From contig NC_066265.1 of the NCBI RefSeq assembly GCF_905404315.1, positions 28,420,501 to 28,484,500 of the forward strand: a stretch of 64,000 nt of DNA, read 5' to 3'. Shown here piece by piece: positions 32,467-44,480 of the stretch. Within the stretch, counting starts at the first letter, position 1; each line of letters begins with the position of its first letter. Source of the stretch: Leptidea sinapis (lineage: Eukaryota; Arthropoda; Insecta; Lepidoptera; Pieridae). The notes under the pieces were generated by a model, which worked only from the letters and a program-made list of their open reading frames with translations, ran no database searches and was not told the origin of the DNA. Made by a program: the position numbers and the translations under genes.

Positions 32467-32609
32467 AGGAATCCATGGCCGCTGAGCACCGCGTCGTCGA
32501 CGTACGCGAAGTTCTTGGTGCGGTGTGACTTCTGACGGTGGTCCAGTTTATTACCACAGCCGCGGTTCATCTTAGTGCGCGCCTCGAAGATCACATGGGG
32601 GTGCTTCTG
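32467..32609 (-). CDS. mmd: mmd-like ADAM, exon E1: C-terminal part of prodomain
   Basis: A 143 bp exon on the minus strand with a strong acceptor (tgtttgtttcag) and donor (GTAAGT). The open frame begins QKHPHVIFEARTKMNRGCG and ends NFAYVDDAVLSGHGFL, with two bases left for E2. A single Cys in a CG context may be a cysteine-switch-like residue, though this is speculative. Phase agreement with E2 (2+1) supports the link, but a further exon between the two cannot be excluded. Earlier prodomain and signal-peptide exons are not recognised to the right; they may be very small or lie outside the window. Confidence 0.7.
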
Positions 32610-32765
32610 CTGAAACAAACACTCATGTAGCTCTAACTGTCCCTAGAATCAGCATTTATCATATGAACTTGGCTTTAAAATAGTTCTTACAAAAAAAAAA
32701 TAACAAACAACAAAAAAATTAAGTAGTTAAGATGTTATGAAATGAATCATATATATTATTATACC

Positions 32766-33065
32766 GCTGGGAGGCTTGTTGACACAAGATGCCAGCTATC
32801 TGGCCACCAGAGCGACCCTTGTTTCTTTTTTTTTTATAAATATCTATTTATTTCTCCTCACAAAGATCTTAAAGCTAAAACAGTACAGTAGTGTTATATT
32901 TTTTAACTGGTATTTTGTGAGGAGCTGTTGTCTGAAGTTGGTTAACCCTGTATTACAGATCACCAGGACCTCACACCTAAAACCCCTCGTTTCTGCCGTG
33001 AAGCAGTAACTTGCAAGCATTATTGTGTTTCGGTCTGAAGGGCGCTGTACTAAGTCAACTTACTG
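32766..33065 (+). mobile_element. S-A element, disrupted
   Basis: The head (ggaggcttgttgacacaaga, 32766-32800) and the body (tctgccgtgaagcagtaact to gggcgctgtactaagtc, 32988-33065) are separated by ~185 bp of unrelated sequence with a T-run. The 3' half is missing. Confidence 0.7.
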
Positions 33066-33091
33066 AGAAGAATCTCATCACATCGCATAAT

Positions 33092-33318
33092 GACGACCCA
33101 TATAGTCGAATGGTTAGTGACCCTGACTACTAAGCTAGAGGTCCCGGGTTCGAATCCCGGTAGGTGCATTCATTTATATGATGAATATGGATGTTTGTTT
33201 CCGAGTCATGGATGTTTATATGTATGTGTATGTATGTATGTGTAAGTCATGGATGTGTATGTTTATACCTAGTTTGGGGCAAGAAAATTTGGGTAAAAGT
33301 GTTTAATAAAAAAAAAAT
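33092..33318 (+). mobile_element. S-T tRNA-derived SINE with A-tail
   Basis: Plus-strand copy. Head gacgacccatatagtcgaat with an A box (tagtcgaatgg) and a perfect RNA polymerase III B box (ggttcgaatcc). The T-arm stem ccggg/cccgg is intact, but the anticodon arm does not pair, so it is not a working tRNA gene. The body gatgaatatggatgtttgtt...cttggggcaag-type end is followed by a 10 A run. Confidence 0.85.
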
Positions 33319-34716
33319 GTCTTAAAGTTGCGAGTCCAATTCCGGTTCTGCTTAGAATATCGTCAACCAAGAATCCTAAATGGTACTGCATTGTAATTGA
33401 TAGGACCGCACTTTTTCTGATAAAAAAGTTCGAATGTTTTATATGTATTTGGAAGTACCAACATGTTGTCGCTATGTATATCTTTGATATTTGAGCGTTT
33501 CCGTAATTCCTTTAGGATTCCATCGTCAAAACTAGGTGATATTCATATACGACTTATTTGATTGAGTGTGATATTTCGAATGAAATTCATAATATATGTA
33601 TGAGATCTTAGGTAGCAAACATAAATACATTGCAATTTTCTTGAGATCCTTCTCCTGATGTCGGTTGAAGAAACAACGCTCCGAGTACAACACAGACCCT
33701 TTGTAAATACTACGTAATAAGAAAATTGAAATTTAGTTTATTATGAAACGTGCCGTCATTTGACATAAGTTGGAAATAATAGTAATTACAGTATGGCGAG
33801 TAGCGACGAAGTATAATCCGTCTAAGTGTGAAAGCGAACTGTCGCTTAAAACTTAGTGGATTTCGGCTATTTTTGACAAGATTATAGTCATCATCTGTCA
33901 ATCTACCAATGACTGCACGTTTCATATAATCGATTGATTCGCTTTAATCTTGTTGTATACAATAAATTTTATTATAAAGATTATCATAAATATGTTTACT
34001 TACTGACAGCTGCCATTATAAAGTGACAAGTAGGTTGCCGAAATGATTACATTATGTTCGCAGCATCGTAAAATGATTTCTCTGAAATTACGTATAAATG
34101 CGTGTCTCCACATAATGGGGAGCACGCAGGGCTTCATGAAAGCCTCCAATTCACCTCACATTCAGTGTTGCCACGTGTTATAAATAAATTGAATGAAATA
34201 TCCAATCACGTTCACCGCTGCTGGAATTTCTAGTTGACTCACAGATGAGGGATTCAGGAGCTCAGTTGGAAGCCTGCGTTCGTACATTTAAAAAGGACTT
34301 AGGTATTACAGATGCGTACAAAGCTTACAAGTAACAGGTATTTAAGTTTATTGACGAGTTTCTCTTTTGCCAGTAAGAGAAAAACATTTAATAATTTACG
34401 AAGTGAGTAAAAATTCAGGAGAATTTTCACGGTCTATTGAAATATCGCAAGAGAGCACGATTTCGCAAAGCTTTTAGAAAAGTATTCATTTGCGAAACTA
34501 CATTTGCTTAGAAGCGATATTCTTAATATTTCACGTTGTATCTTATTGTTATGTCCGATTTCATCTTTATCGAAATTTATTTCACTAACATATTAATACG
34601 ATATTTGTTAGATTCTCTATCACTACATGTTATAAAACAAAGTCCTCCGCTGCGTCTGTCTGTCTGTTCATGGTGTTTCACCAGGACAACGACCGTTTTA
34701 GGAACCATAAGTCATT

Positions 34717-34789
34717 CGAACGGTTGGCTCAGTTGGAAGAGCGCTCGGACGAAACCTGAACGGTCGCGGGTTCAGTCCCGCATCGTTCA
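34717..34789 (+). mobile_element. tRNA-like SINE head, second type
   Basis: A 73-base tRNA-like segment. A seven-pair acceptor stem (gaacggt/atcgttc, one G-T), a four-pair D stem (gctc/gagc) and a five-pair T stem (gcggg/cccgc) form. The A box tggctcagttgg is perfect, and the B box ggttcagtcc lacks one A. The anticodon stem (ctcgg against ctgaa) is broken, and the loop lacks T33, so I read it as a SINE head followed by the tail aaattttggttacaaattta, not a functional tRNA. Confidence 0.7.
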
Positions 34790-35307
34790 TAAATTTTGGT
34801 TACAAATTTAACTTGGTATTTTAATTATATATTATTGAAATATTAAGTATTTCAATCATCTGTATCTAAGTACTGTAAATCTGTATTGCTAATAATAATA
34901 TTAGAAACGTAACATAGATATGTTAGCGTAGATCAATAACTAACAACACGATCTTAATTTAAATACAAACAATACTGGAACCGAATTTAACTACAAATTA
35001 ATATTATTCACAATACTTATTAATATTTCATGCATCGTACTAAGGAAAATTGATTTTTATGCAACTTTTATAAAATTCATAGAACGCACTGTAATTAATA
35101 ACACGATGAAAGGTTTCATATTGCATGACGTTTTCATTGAAAATGCAAAAGCAATTTATTTAATAAAATTGTAATAGGTTTTGAGTGACCACGATTTTAT
35201 AATAATCGACATGATTCCTGTTTAAAAATTTCATTTAACAACAGGCCAACAGAGCTTGCCAACCACCTGATCCTATATGATCATCACCATGCCTCTTGTG
35301 GCTGCGA

Positions 35308-35719
35308 CACTGACCTCTACTATATACCACTGGACTAGAGACTGTCAAAGTGCTTTTGTGCCTGTTTGATATTCGCCATTTTGGCGCTGTTTGCCATTTA
35401 GTGAGAGTCTGCGGTACTAAAACTAGTGAAAACAACCACAGCAAATATCAATAGATGGTTGGAAACTATTTACAAAAAATCAAATTTCTAAAGAATTTGA
35501 TTCTTGAAGTACACACTAGCTAATAACACGGAAAATGAACGAATTTAATTCAAAATGCAAAAATACTTCAGAGTATTGTACGTTCCTTCGCAGCCATTTG
35601 TACTATACGTCAAAATGAGTTCTCTGGACGCTCGCGAGTGGCGCTTCAAATAGGCACAAAAAAGTTGCTGTCAAACACATGGAACAGCCTGTCTAGTGGT
35701 ATTTAAACATGTCAGTGGG
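35308..35719. repeat. Interspersed repeat K, copy 2, inverted
   Basis: Inverted relative of 23666-24033, carrying an additional ~60 bp around 35525-35590. It begins cactgacctctactatata and ends catgtcagtg, again with inverted termini. No coding potential is evident; the ORF over its left part is not conserved in the other copy. Confidence 0.7.
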
Positions 35720-35737
35720 CTGCGAGGAATCACAAAT

Positions 35738-36287
35738 TCAAAATAGGATATAAAATCACTTATTGACGTCAAAAACTACCACAGCTTCCAAAAGGTATGC
35801 CTCAGACCCGAGAAGAACGCGCGCAACAAAATCAGCGAGCTTTTTTTTTATATAATAATATGGTTACAATGTTAAATCGCACAATAAAATCTATTATTTA
35901 ATAGCCTGTGGGCGGTCGCTCTAATCCCATTCAGTAGTATCATAAAGAAATTCATTTATGTTATAGTAACCTTTACCAAAAAAACATTTTTTTAACAATT
36001 TTTTGTATTTCGTAATACATTTGTTTTGAACATTATCTGGGATCTTGTTTTAAATACATATACAACGCCTCACAAAAGGCTTACTAACTAACTTAGCCGA
36101 GTAGTAGGTATGATAAGTTTATGTTTGTTTGATGTTAACATTATGGTTACGACAGTTTCTAGCAAATTCACTTATGTTCCTATGTATATACACAAAACAT
36201 TATCAAGAATATATTGAGAGGCAACAGTCAAGATGTTTATTTCTTTAAATTTTATTCTCAATGATTCTTTACTTTTACCTGGGAGAA
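35738..36287 (-). mobile_element. L-C retrotransposon copy, inverted
   Basis: Begins with the caaattcaaaatagg tail and continues through the 3' UTR (cctcagacccgagaagaac, gcgagctttttttt) into the C-terminal ORF region (tcgcccac..., cgagtagtaggtatgataag), ending near 36287. The ORF is broken by multiple indels. Confidence 0.8.
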
Positions 36288-36699
36288 AATTCGATGGCAC
36301 TGTTGAGATGGGTGGGGAGAGGAGTTATAGATCCTGACATTAAGGTGACGGGGCGTCTGTATGGAACGCTGAAGAAGCGATACCGGTGCATTAGATAGAC
36401 TATTGCGGTTTAGTAGATCGAGTTGATACTAGGCACTAAGCCTGCCGAATCCAAATAACTAACTCAATCTAAATTTGTGATGTTCCACCAAAGTGCGGTC
36501 TCAAAGAACTATATTCCTCGTCGAATTAAACTGTTGAGCAGTCCACTTGACAGGTAACTTGAAAAAATTTGTGATGACGTCACGGGTTGCGGGCAGGTAG
36601 CCCACTAGTCATCGCCATGTTGTCCGTTTATGACTGACAAGTTAATTTTATGTTTTTTCAAATAACTGTGAATGTTTATCTGGAAGTGAGGGTGAGTGC

Positions 36700-36875
36700 A
36701 GTGACCCAGAGTAGAAAGATATAAAAATTCTAATTAATTATTCATTTTAAACTATTCTTTCTGATTTCTGAACTACGGGGAACACATCAGAGGAAAAACA
36801 AAAATTTTGTTTTTTCTATATAAATTTTTTCTATATATTTATATATATATATATATATATATTTATAGATAGTAT
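36700..36875. repeat. Helitron-like scrap and (TA)n tract
   Basis: The block tattcattttaaactattct...ctgaactacgggg...acatcagaggaaaaacaaaa recurs at about 46980-47045 inside the inverted H element. It is followed by a (TA)~11 run at 36841-36861 flanked by tattta/taaata-type sequence. Confidence 0.55.
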
Positions 36876-37311
36876 CATTGTCCATAATGGCTGTAACGAA
36901 CACTCATTACGCAAAAAGACTGGCTCTAGCGTTCGTTGCGTACAAAACTATTAGAAACATTAAACTACCATATTACACAGATGCAAACTGTAAAATCAAA
37001 AGTGTTGAAGTTAATATGAAGAAAGGAGGCATTTCACGTCATCAGTCAGTATTTTAATTTCAATAAAAACTAAGTTTAATAGGAATCTAAATTTAAATTA
37101 TATCTTTAGCATGCTACTGCAAAAACATCATTAAGAAACCAGTAGTTAAACCTTAGTAAATTGTAATAATTATCATTTTGAGAAACACTTTGTACATTAA
37201 TTATTATTAATCGGATGTTGTCAGCAAGGTTATCAGTAAGTAATACCCATCATGTTTGATATTTTAAACATATTGACTTTTTGTTTGATCGTCATCAATA
37301 CTATCTGAAAG

Positions 37312-37571
37312 CATGTGGATGTGTGGCGGTCCTCCACAGTGCGGTTTTCAAGGAGCTTTCTTCCACGTACTACTAAGCCATGGAATGAGCTTCCTTGTGC
37401 GGTGTTTCAGGGACGATACGACATGGGTACCTTCAAAAAAAGCGCGTACACCTTCCTTAAAGGCCGGCAACGCTCCTGTGATCCCACTGGTGTTGCAAGA
37501 GATTGTGGGCGGCGGTGATCACTTAACAACAGGTTACGCTCGTTTGTCCTCCTATTTCATAAAAAAAAAAA
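37312..37571 (+). mobile_element. L-B retrotransposon 3' fragment
   Basis: Starts abruptly at the DVWRSSTVRFSRSF-coding stretch and carries the WNELPCAVF frame, 3' UTR and TTTCAT-A(n) tail. The ORF over it is the ordinary L-B C-terminus with a stop after GRR. Confidence 0.85.
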
Positions 37572-39408
37572 CAAAATGTGTTGTATTTGATAAATTATTG
37601 AACATAAAGAAAATAAATCCTGAGTATCAAATTGTTTTGAATTACGTACCCTACAATTAAAATGATTTCATCATAGTATTTATTTTCATTAATTTATTTA
37701 TTGTTAATTATAATTAAATACATTTTTCTTCATGCCTAATATAAATTTACAGTCTCAGTCTCAAAAACAGAAAGAAAGAGGCACCTTTGAATTAAATTCC
37801 TCTGGATGGCTCACTAGGAAACCCTGTGCAGAGCCAACCAGTGATTACTTTCTGCTATGTAATTTTATTTAATGTTAAAAATTAACGAAATAGAACTAAG
37901 ACTGACACTTAAACAATATTTATCTAACTTTAAAGCATACCTATCCTATATTAAGAACTGTATAAAATTAAATAATAACAGATAAAGCAAATAGTTATAA
38001 ACAAATATTCATAATTAAATATATAAAGTTATATTAAATTTGAGTTAATAATTTTCTCAGTTTATGAAAGTATGACATTTTTCTTCTTGTATTTTATTTG
38101 CATTACTTTTAATACGATCTTAGTTATTTCCATCGTAAATAACAAGCTACGACTATTGCTTTCAATAGATTTTTCTATGTTAAATACGAGAAAAAATAAA
38201 CACACAGTTGAGATGTTAGAATTTTAAACTATAAATAGAAATATAGTGTTGTCATATTCAGAATTTATAAAAATTCAAATGTCACGACTCGCTGGAAAGA
38301 CTCTACGATTATAAGTAAAAAAAAAGTGTTGTATGTCAGTTCCAACGCACGACTGGAGTTTACACCTCAAGAACGATTGTTTTTGAACAGGAATTAAAAA
38401 AAATTAAGTCCAATGGAGTCGGTTACAAACAGACATGAAGAAGAAGCTAATAAATGCGTATTTATTAAAAAATTATAGATATTAATATAAATTAAAAAAA
38501 TAAAATAACTTCATAGTTAATAGTGATTTTTCTTATGGTCAGGTGCCTAATTATTAAAATGTGTGATCAGGGCCATCTATCGAAAACCGTTATGCTGTCG
38601 TATTACTCGATAGATTCAGTGTTCGATTTGGAAATACGAAATAGTTTATGAAAGTGACACTAGATGACACTAGACGTTTAATCTAGTGTTATTTGTTTTT
38701 AATTTGAACTTAGGGGTCTGTGGTTCAACGCCATCTAATAAACTTTAGGAAACTAACTTCTGATTGCAAAATAAAATAATTTTCAAGAGTAACGCCTGGT
38801 GGCTGACAGGAAAATACAATGCTAATTGATGCCTTATTTGTAAGCAGATAAAGTCTGATATATTTAAATGAGAAAAACGTTACATCCAATTTGATGAGTA
38901 GATTTTACTCTTCATATTTTTCTCATACCCAGCGCCTTATATGAAAATCGATTCTTAAGGAGTAAACTCCATAAAGTTTTGCTAGCTACGAGTACCTGCA
39001 TATAATAGTTTAATGTACCGTTGATGCCTCACGAATCATTTCCATACAATATACGAACTGGACATTGACAGATTGTTATTGATGACAATGATCACGACCA
39101 CATGACGCTGTCTGTATTAATGAACACAATTGTTTATTTTAAAAACAAGCCTGACATCTTCCCGCGATCTATCAAGCAAATTGCAATCCATCAAACTTTA
39201 TTGTAACCGAAAAAAAGATTTTACCTCTATCAAACAGATCCTTCTCTTCGATATAACTGTCACTTTGACAGATAACTGCGGCACCTTCGAAATTACGTCG
39301 TTAAGGTAACGATTGTGCGCGCCACCTGTATGGTGACGTATTATTAAATGAATTACAAGCAACTTGTACAATAAAAGATGTACCAGGACATAATAAACGA
39401 TTCCCGCG

Positions 39409-39548
39409 GGAGGCTTGTTAGCACAGGATTATTCTTGTGCTAGTGACATTACTGAACTAATGATACTTAACATCATATGTTACAAAGTTACGGGCGTAGT
39501 TGTGATCCCGCTCAGAATGTTGGGTTCAATCAAGAATCATCAGGCGAT
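39409..39548 (+). mobile_element. S-A-like element, strongly diverged
   Basis: gggaggcttgttagcacagg start, gacattactgaactaatgat and ttaacatcatatgttacaaa in S-A order, then ccgctcagaatgttgggt and ccaatcaagaatcatcaggc-type hairpin remains. It is similar in divergence to 59709-59919 and may represent an older subfamily. Confidence 0.6.
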
Positions 39549-39936
39549 CATGACGACACCATTAGAGAGCAGCGTCAAAACAATCTCGGTAGCTCGTGTC
39601 TCGGTACTCGCAACACTAGACGAGTTTTGAAGTAATACAACATTGTTCAAGCCAGAGTTCAAAGTAGCCGGATAACATGAAGCGCCATACTCAACATATT
39701 ATATTACATGTTCAGTAAAGCGCTTCTATCACTGTATACCTACAATGGTTTGAATACATTTTAATGAACATTTTGTGATAAATAAAAGTGCTCAGTGATA
39801 TTGGAAATTAAAGAGATACACTAACTTTAGTTGCGACTTCACAAGTTTATAGCTCTATAACAAGTTTGCTCGTAATGTTAAATAATACTGTGTAAAAATT
39901 TTCAACTCCACGTTTATAAAAAAAACTCCATAACTA

Positions 39937-40140
39937 CTTTTTTTTTTTATGGAATAGGAGGACAAACGAGCGTACGGGTCACCTGGTGTTAAGTGATCAC
40001 CGCCGCCCACACTCTCCTGCAACACCAGAGGAATCACAAGAGCGTTGCCGGCCTTTAAGGAAGGTGTACACGCTTTTCTTGAAGGTACCCATGTCGTATC
40101 GTCCCGGAAACACCGCACAAGGAAGCTCATTCCACAGCTA
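39937..40140 (-). mobile_element. L-B retrotransposon 3' end, inverted
   Basis: T-run and atggaataggaggacaaacg at the left, through the 3' UTR and GRYDMGTFKK-coding part to aaggaagctcattccacagct. Very short 5' truncation, well preserved. Confidence 0.88.
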
Positions 40141-40357
40141 AATTCAACATCTATTCAAGTTACTAAATGTTATAATTAAGATTGCGCTGATCCCACAGAC
40201 AGACCATCAAGATGGTTTTGTGGGACCATAGTTTTATTTTTAGTCATTGTAATGTCAAAGATGCCATAAATAATAAACAAATATATAATCAAATATCAAA
40301 CTAGCAATCTATCCCATTAAAGAACATTAAAAAAAATGCTGGAAATTGCAATACTTC

Positions 40358-40888
40358 AAGCCAGCATATATTTAAGCGCTCTGCAAATCGCAGATCCAGC
40401 CACATGGAGTATTGCTGTCATCTCTGTTCTGGCGCACCCCATAATCCTTGACCGCAGAGCTGCTCGAATTGACATGTATCCAGTGAATCGATCACTTCGC
40501 GTTGCCTAGAGACGTCGCTTCATTGTGTATCTTCTAAGGCATTTATCACGGGGAGTGTTTGGAAGATCTGTTTTACCTGATTCTTGCCGCCGAATTCCAA
40601 CTTCGCACGACACGCTACAAATCGAGGATATCATCTCCACCATCTGGATGTATGGCGTTCGTCCACAGTGCAGCTTTCAAAGAACTTTCTCCACATTCAA
40701 CCAAGCTGTGGAATGAGCTTCCTTGTGCGCTGTTTCCGGATTTTGGACGATACAACATGGGTATCTTCAAAAAATGCGCGTTAAACTTATCTATAGGGCC
40801 GGCAATGCTCTTGTGATTCCTCTGGTGTTGCAAGAGAATGTGAAAGGTGATAACTTATCATCATGTTAGTTTGTCGTATCTTCCATAA
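40358..40888 (+). mobile_element. L-B retrotransposon, longer copy
   Basis: Starts upstream of most copies, at the AAxLSALQIADPATWSIAVI-like degenerate stretch (cagccacatggagtattgct corresponds to HMEYCSHL), and continues through the FYxxxxGECSEEL and LWNELPCALFP regions to a TTCCAT-A(n) tail. It is frameshifted several times. A 6-base insertion (ttttgg) lies in the PGRYDMG region. Confidence 0.82.
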
Positions 40889-41173
40889 AAAAACAACACC
40901 ATTATGTAATAACGGTGATACAGTTATATATGTCAACAAAAATAATTCTATAGAAATCAATTTTAGTTAGATGCAATTTAACAGATACATAATATTATTT
41001 GAGCAATATATTTGTTTTATGTTATTTGTTATATGAAGCATACAATCTAATGTAATCGTCACCAACAACGGCTATTCTTTCCGTGATTCTGCCGAACTCT
41101 TCATTGAGCTCTGAAGGGGCATACACTAAATCCTGAAACTTTAGTTGTGTTTGTAGTCTACTATATCTACTTT

Positions 41174-41479
41174 TTTTAATGAAAATAAGGGACGAGACGA
41201 GCAGGACGTTCAGCAGATGATAATTGATACGACCTAACCCATTACAATGCAGTGCCGCTCAGGATTCTTGAAAAACTCAAATATTCTGAGCGGCACTACC
41301 ATTGCGCTCGTCACCTTGAGACATAAGATGTTTAGTCTTATTTGCCCAGTAATTTCACTAGCTACGGCGGCCTTCAGTCTGTAACATGTCTACACATTAC
41401 TGCTTCACGGCAAAAGTAGGCGCCGTTGTGGTACCCATAATCTACCCGGCTTCCTGTGAAAAGGAGCCTCCCACTGGTA
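41174..41479 (-). mobile_element. S-A element, inverted, complete
   Basis: T-run, aatgaaaataagggacgaga, the stem (cagtgccgctcaggatt ... attctgagcggcactac) and a complete 5' end (ggagcctcccactggtaa). One of the best preserved copies. Confidence 0.9.
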
Positions 41480-42389
41480 AGAATTTTAACATTTAAATAT
41501 AACTTATTTATTGTCCATTAATATATAAATATGTGCATGTTATAGAATTATATTATGTTTACTAATAGATACGTTTGAATTATACTATGAGTAACTATTT
41601 ATCCAAGATCCCTACTTCCGTAACTGGTTGTGGCACTCGAGCCCCCGGGCTGTAACCCCGGTCAACTGCATTGACCCGGGTTCTGATGCAAATTAGTAAA
41701 TGTTCGGGACGACGCCACAATCTGTGACGTCACCCTGTCCGACCGTACAGCGAGTCGAGATTGATGTTTGTTGCCTCACAAATTGTTTGCGTGTATGTTT
41801 TACTTTGATACGTTATAATTAAAAGTGATGTTAGTGTGCCGAAAGTAATTTTTAATTGTTTTCGGTTTAGGTATTAACTCCTATACGGTACTTGCTGATT
41901 TTACTAGGAATCATGAGGGTAGTTGAACGTGCTCCACTATCCGATGACAAAAGTCGCGCTTGGGTTGACAAGCGGACAGAGACAATTGAGATTTGCTCGG
42001 GCGTGGTCGATAGCACTACATATGTACACCGTGTTTACCCTGAGTGATTGTGAGTGTGAGTGGTCATCAAGTCTAGTGTTGACGTTCAATACTAGTGTCT
42101 ACATATAAACTTTGCAAGCTTGCGATCGCCAGAGACGTTCGCCTGGAACACCAGAGTCAGGACCGTTGGAGCTGCTGCGCCGCCGTCACCTGAGTGACGT
42201 GGGAGTGTTCAAAGGTTAGTGGATTGCATTTTACTTCTTTCCTCATGATTCTTGGTTGATTGCAAGTTATTGCCTATATAAATTCATTTTTTTAACGAGC
42301 CAAAACCGGCGACTATAGGAAACCTTAATACAGTCCCAGATATTATTCCTGAGCCCGAGCAACTCCCCTTACATCATAACTGGTACGGA

Positions 42390-42797
42390 CCCTAGTCTTC
42401 TCGATATTTTCGTATGGCGCTGAGACTTGGACACTGAAAGCTGCAGACCGTAAACTCATTAACACCTCTGAGATGTGGTGCTGGAGAATGATGCTCCGTA
42501 TCCCCTGGACAGCATTTCGGTCTTATCTCTCCATACTGCGTAAACTCAGGATCTCTTCGCGATTGTCTTCCGAATGTCTGCGCAGAGTCTTAGAATACTT
42601 CGGTCACATCACAAGAAAGGACGATGGAAACCTTGTGAGGCTCATTGTGGTCGGCAAAATAGATGGGAAAAGATCCACTCCGCCCTCGACTCACAAGGTT
42701 CACAATGCCTTTCACACCGCCAGAGACAGGAATAGATGGAGAGCGATCATACGAGAGAAAGTGATACAGAAGGGTGGTCACGACCCGCAGTACTGAG
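42390..42797 (+). mobile_element. RTE-type LINE C-terminal relic
   Basis: Plus-strand frame encodes SYGAETWTLKAADRKLI, then MWCWRMMLRIPWT, LEYFGHITRKDDGNLVRLIV and GKIDGKRS, the C-terminal block characteristic of RTE/BovB-type elements. A deletion follows KRS (the usual GRSPTRWSDQI is missing), and the frame ends HTARDRNRWRAIIREKV. No reverse-transcriptase core is left here. Confidence 0.8.
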
Positions 42798-43372
42798 GAT
42801 TACGACGCAGAGAGAGACATCATAACTATCCGTATCTGTCTCAACTGAGCATCGCCAATGACAACCCTGGCCAACCCAGGGTCTCGAATCTGTAAGAAAA
42901 CCTGTCTTTATTAGACGCTTATGAACCGAGTGACATGACTTCCAGTGATCCCAAGGAATATCTGACCTGATTCCTGCCAAATTACATTCGGATGGGCGGC
43001 GTTACTCCATGACACAAATTTTTATCGCAATAGTTCAGATAGACTCAAAAAACCCAACACATCCTTGTTAAATGCCTCCGCGATGCTAGTCGATATCTTA
43101 AGAATATCTCACATACATTCGAAACATTGTCACACAAAACAATTTTTAAACTGGAAACCTATTTGAACGGATTCAATTAAAAGTTATCAAATACCTTTCA
43201 ACATGCTGACGTGACACTGATGTTCGACTCTTCGATAGAAGCCGGGGCGCGTCGCTAGTTATAAACATTGCAAAAAAACACTAAGATATTTATTTTATAA
43301 AATATTATAATGAGCTTGGATTAGACCAAAGGCTGAGACAGATAATAATTAAAAGCGCTTAAAATTGTGCGC

Positions 43373-43563
43373 TCAGCTCTGAGCACCACGTTTGCTGACC
43401 GCAATAAATAAAGCAAGAAAGAAAGATGGCGCCCTCCTCGACTCGTGATAAGGTTCTCGTAAATCACGCGAGCGCGCCAAATTATAAACAGCGCTTCCGT
43501 CGCCGCCTTCTCGTAATTCGTGTCTTAATAGTTTATGGTCCGGACTCTGAAAGTACAGGTGAC
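43373..43563 (-). other. Candidate coding exon, unproven
   Basis: On the minus strand a fair acceptor (tgtactttcag) at the right end opens a frame of about 63 codons: SPDHKLLRHELREGGDGSAV, NLARSRDLREPYHESRRAP, then hydrophobic FFLALFIAV. It is GC-richer than its surroundings and on the same strand as mmd, so an upstream mmd exon is conceivable. No good donor follows in frame, and I do not recognise the sequence. Treat as a lead only. Confidence 0.15.
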
Positions 43564-44152
43564 GTCTAGAGCTCAAATTGTATGCACAAAATCATTAAAG
43601 ACGATTTATATCAAACAAATTAATATCAATTTGTTCATTTAGGTCAAAGAAATTACACAGTTTACGTGTACATTTTACCATTTAGCACCACTTAAGAAAA
43701 GGTTGAGCTTTAATGATAAGAAGTAAAATTTAAATAAATTGATTTATAATCTATGTAAATTGATTCAACAAAAATACTTAAACGTCAAATATTCAATTCA
43801 ATGCATTACGAGTAAGTCGAAAAAAGTTATTGTAAATTTATAAATAAAAACACAAAACTTATTGAGTACAGTAGATTCATCACACACCGTAAATAAATGA
43901 AGTTATGCGAGCATTTTATTATTAACAATTATAAATACCTACTGACTTTTGCTACTCAGATCTTTTTATTCAAATACGATGAAATCATAAAAAATTAAAC
44001 TGGGTCAATCCGAAGTTTAAAGAATTAGGTAAAGCCTCATTTTTATTGATATGCCACCACCACGTAAGAAAATAATTTTGTCTCCTAGTAATAGGCAACT
44101 TATAATCAACACACTCAAAACCACAGCTCAAAACAATAAACAATAAATTTAT

Positions 44153-44480
44153 CAGTGGGATCTAGCCGGATCCTGTGCTCCTTTGCAACAGGGTGCCTGC
44201 TAGATTATGAGTACCACAACGGTGCCTATTTCAGCTGTGAAGCAGTAATGTGTAAACATTATTGTGTTACAGTCTGAAGGGCGGCATAGCTAGTGAAATT
44301 ACTGGGCAAATGAGACTTAACATCTTATGTCTCAAGGTGACGACCGCAGTTGAAGTGCCGCTCAGAATTTCGGGTCTTTCAAGAATCTTGAGCGCCACTG
44401 CATTGTAGTCGGCAGGATGTATCAATTACCATCAGCTGAACGTCCTGCTCGCATCGTCCCTTATTTTTATATAAAAAATA
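44153..44480 (+). mobile_element. S-A SINE-like element
   Basis: Near-complete plus-strand copy, with small changes in the 5' end (ctcctttgcaacagggtgcc). The 3' end merges into a (TA)n run at 44480-44503. Confidence 0.88.

Noticed and set aside
32333..32557. 74-residue ORF spanning E1 and the S-A SINE
   Set aside because: Frame differs from the phase-compatible E1 frame and runs through the donor into a SINE.
33092..33170. Functional tRNA gene at an S-T head
   Set aside because: No acceptor or anticodon stem; same segment repeated at three other places with a common tRNA-unrelated tail.
33710..33925. 71-residue minus-strand ORF
   Set aside because: No recognisable motif, AT-rich codon use, no splice or promoter support.
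34717..34789. Functional tRNA gene
   Set aside because: Anticodon stem does not pair and T33 is missing; flanked by a SINE-type body.
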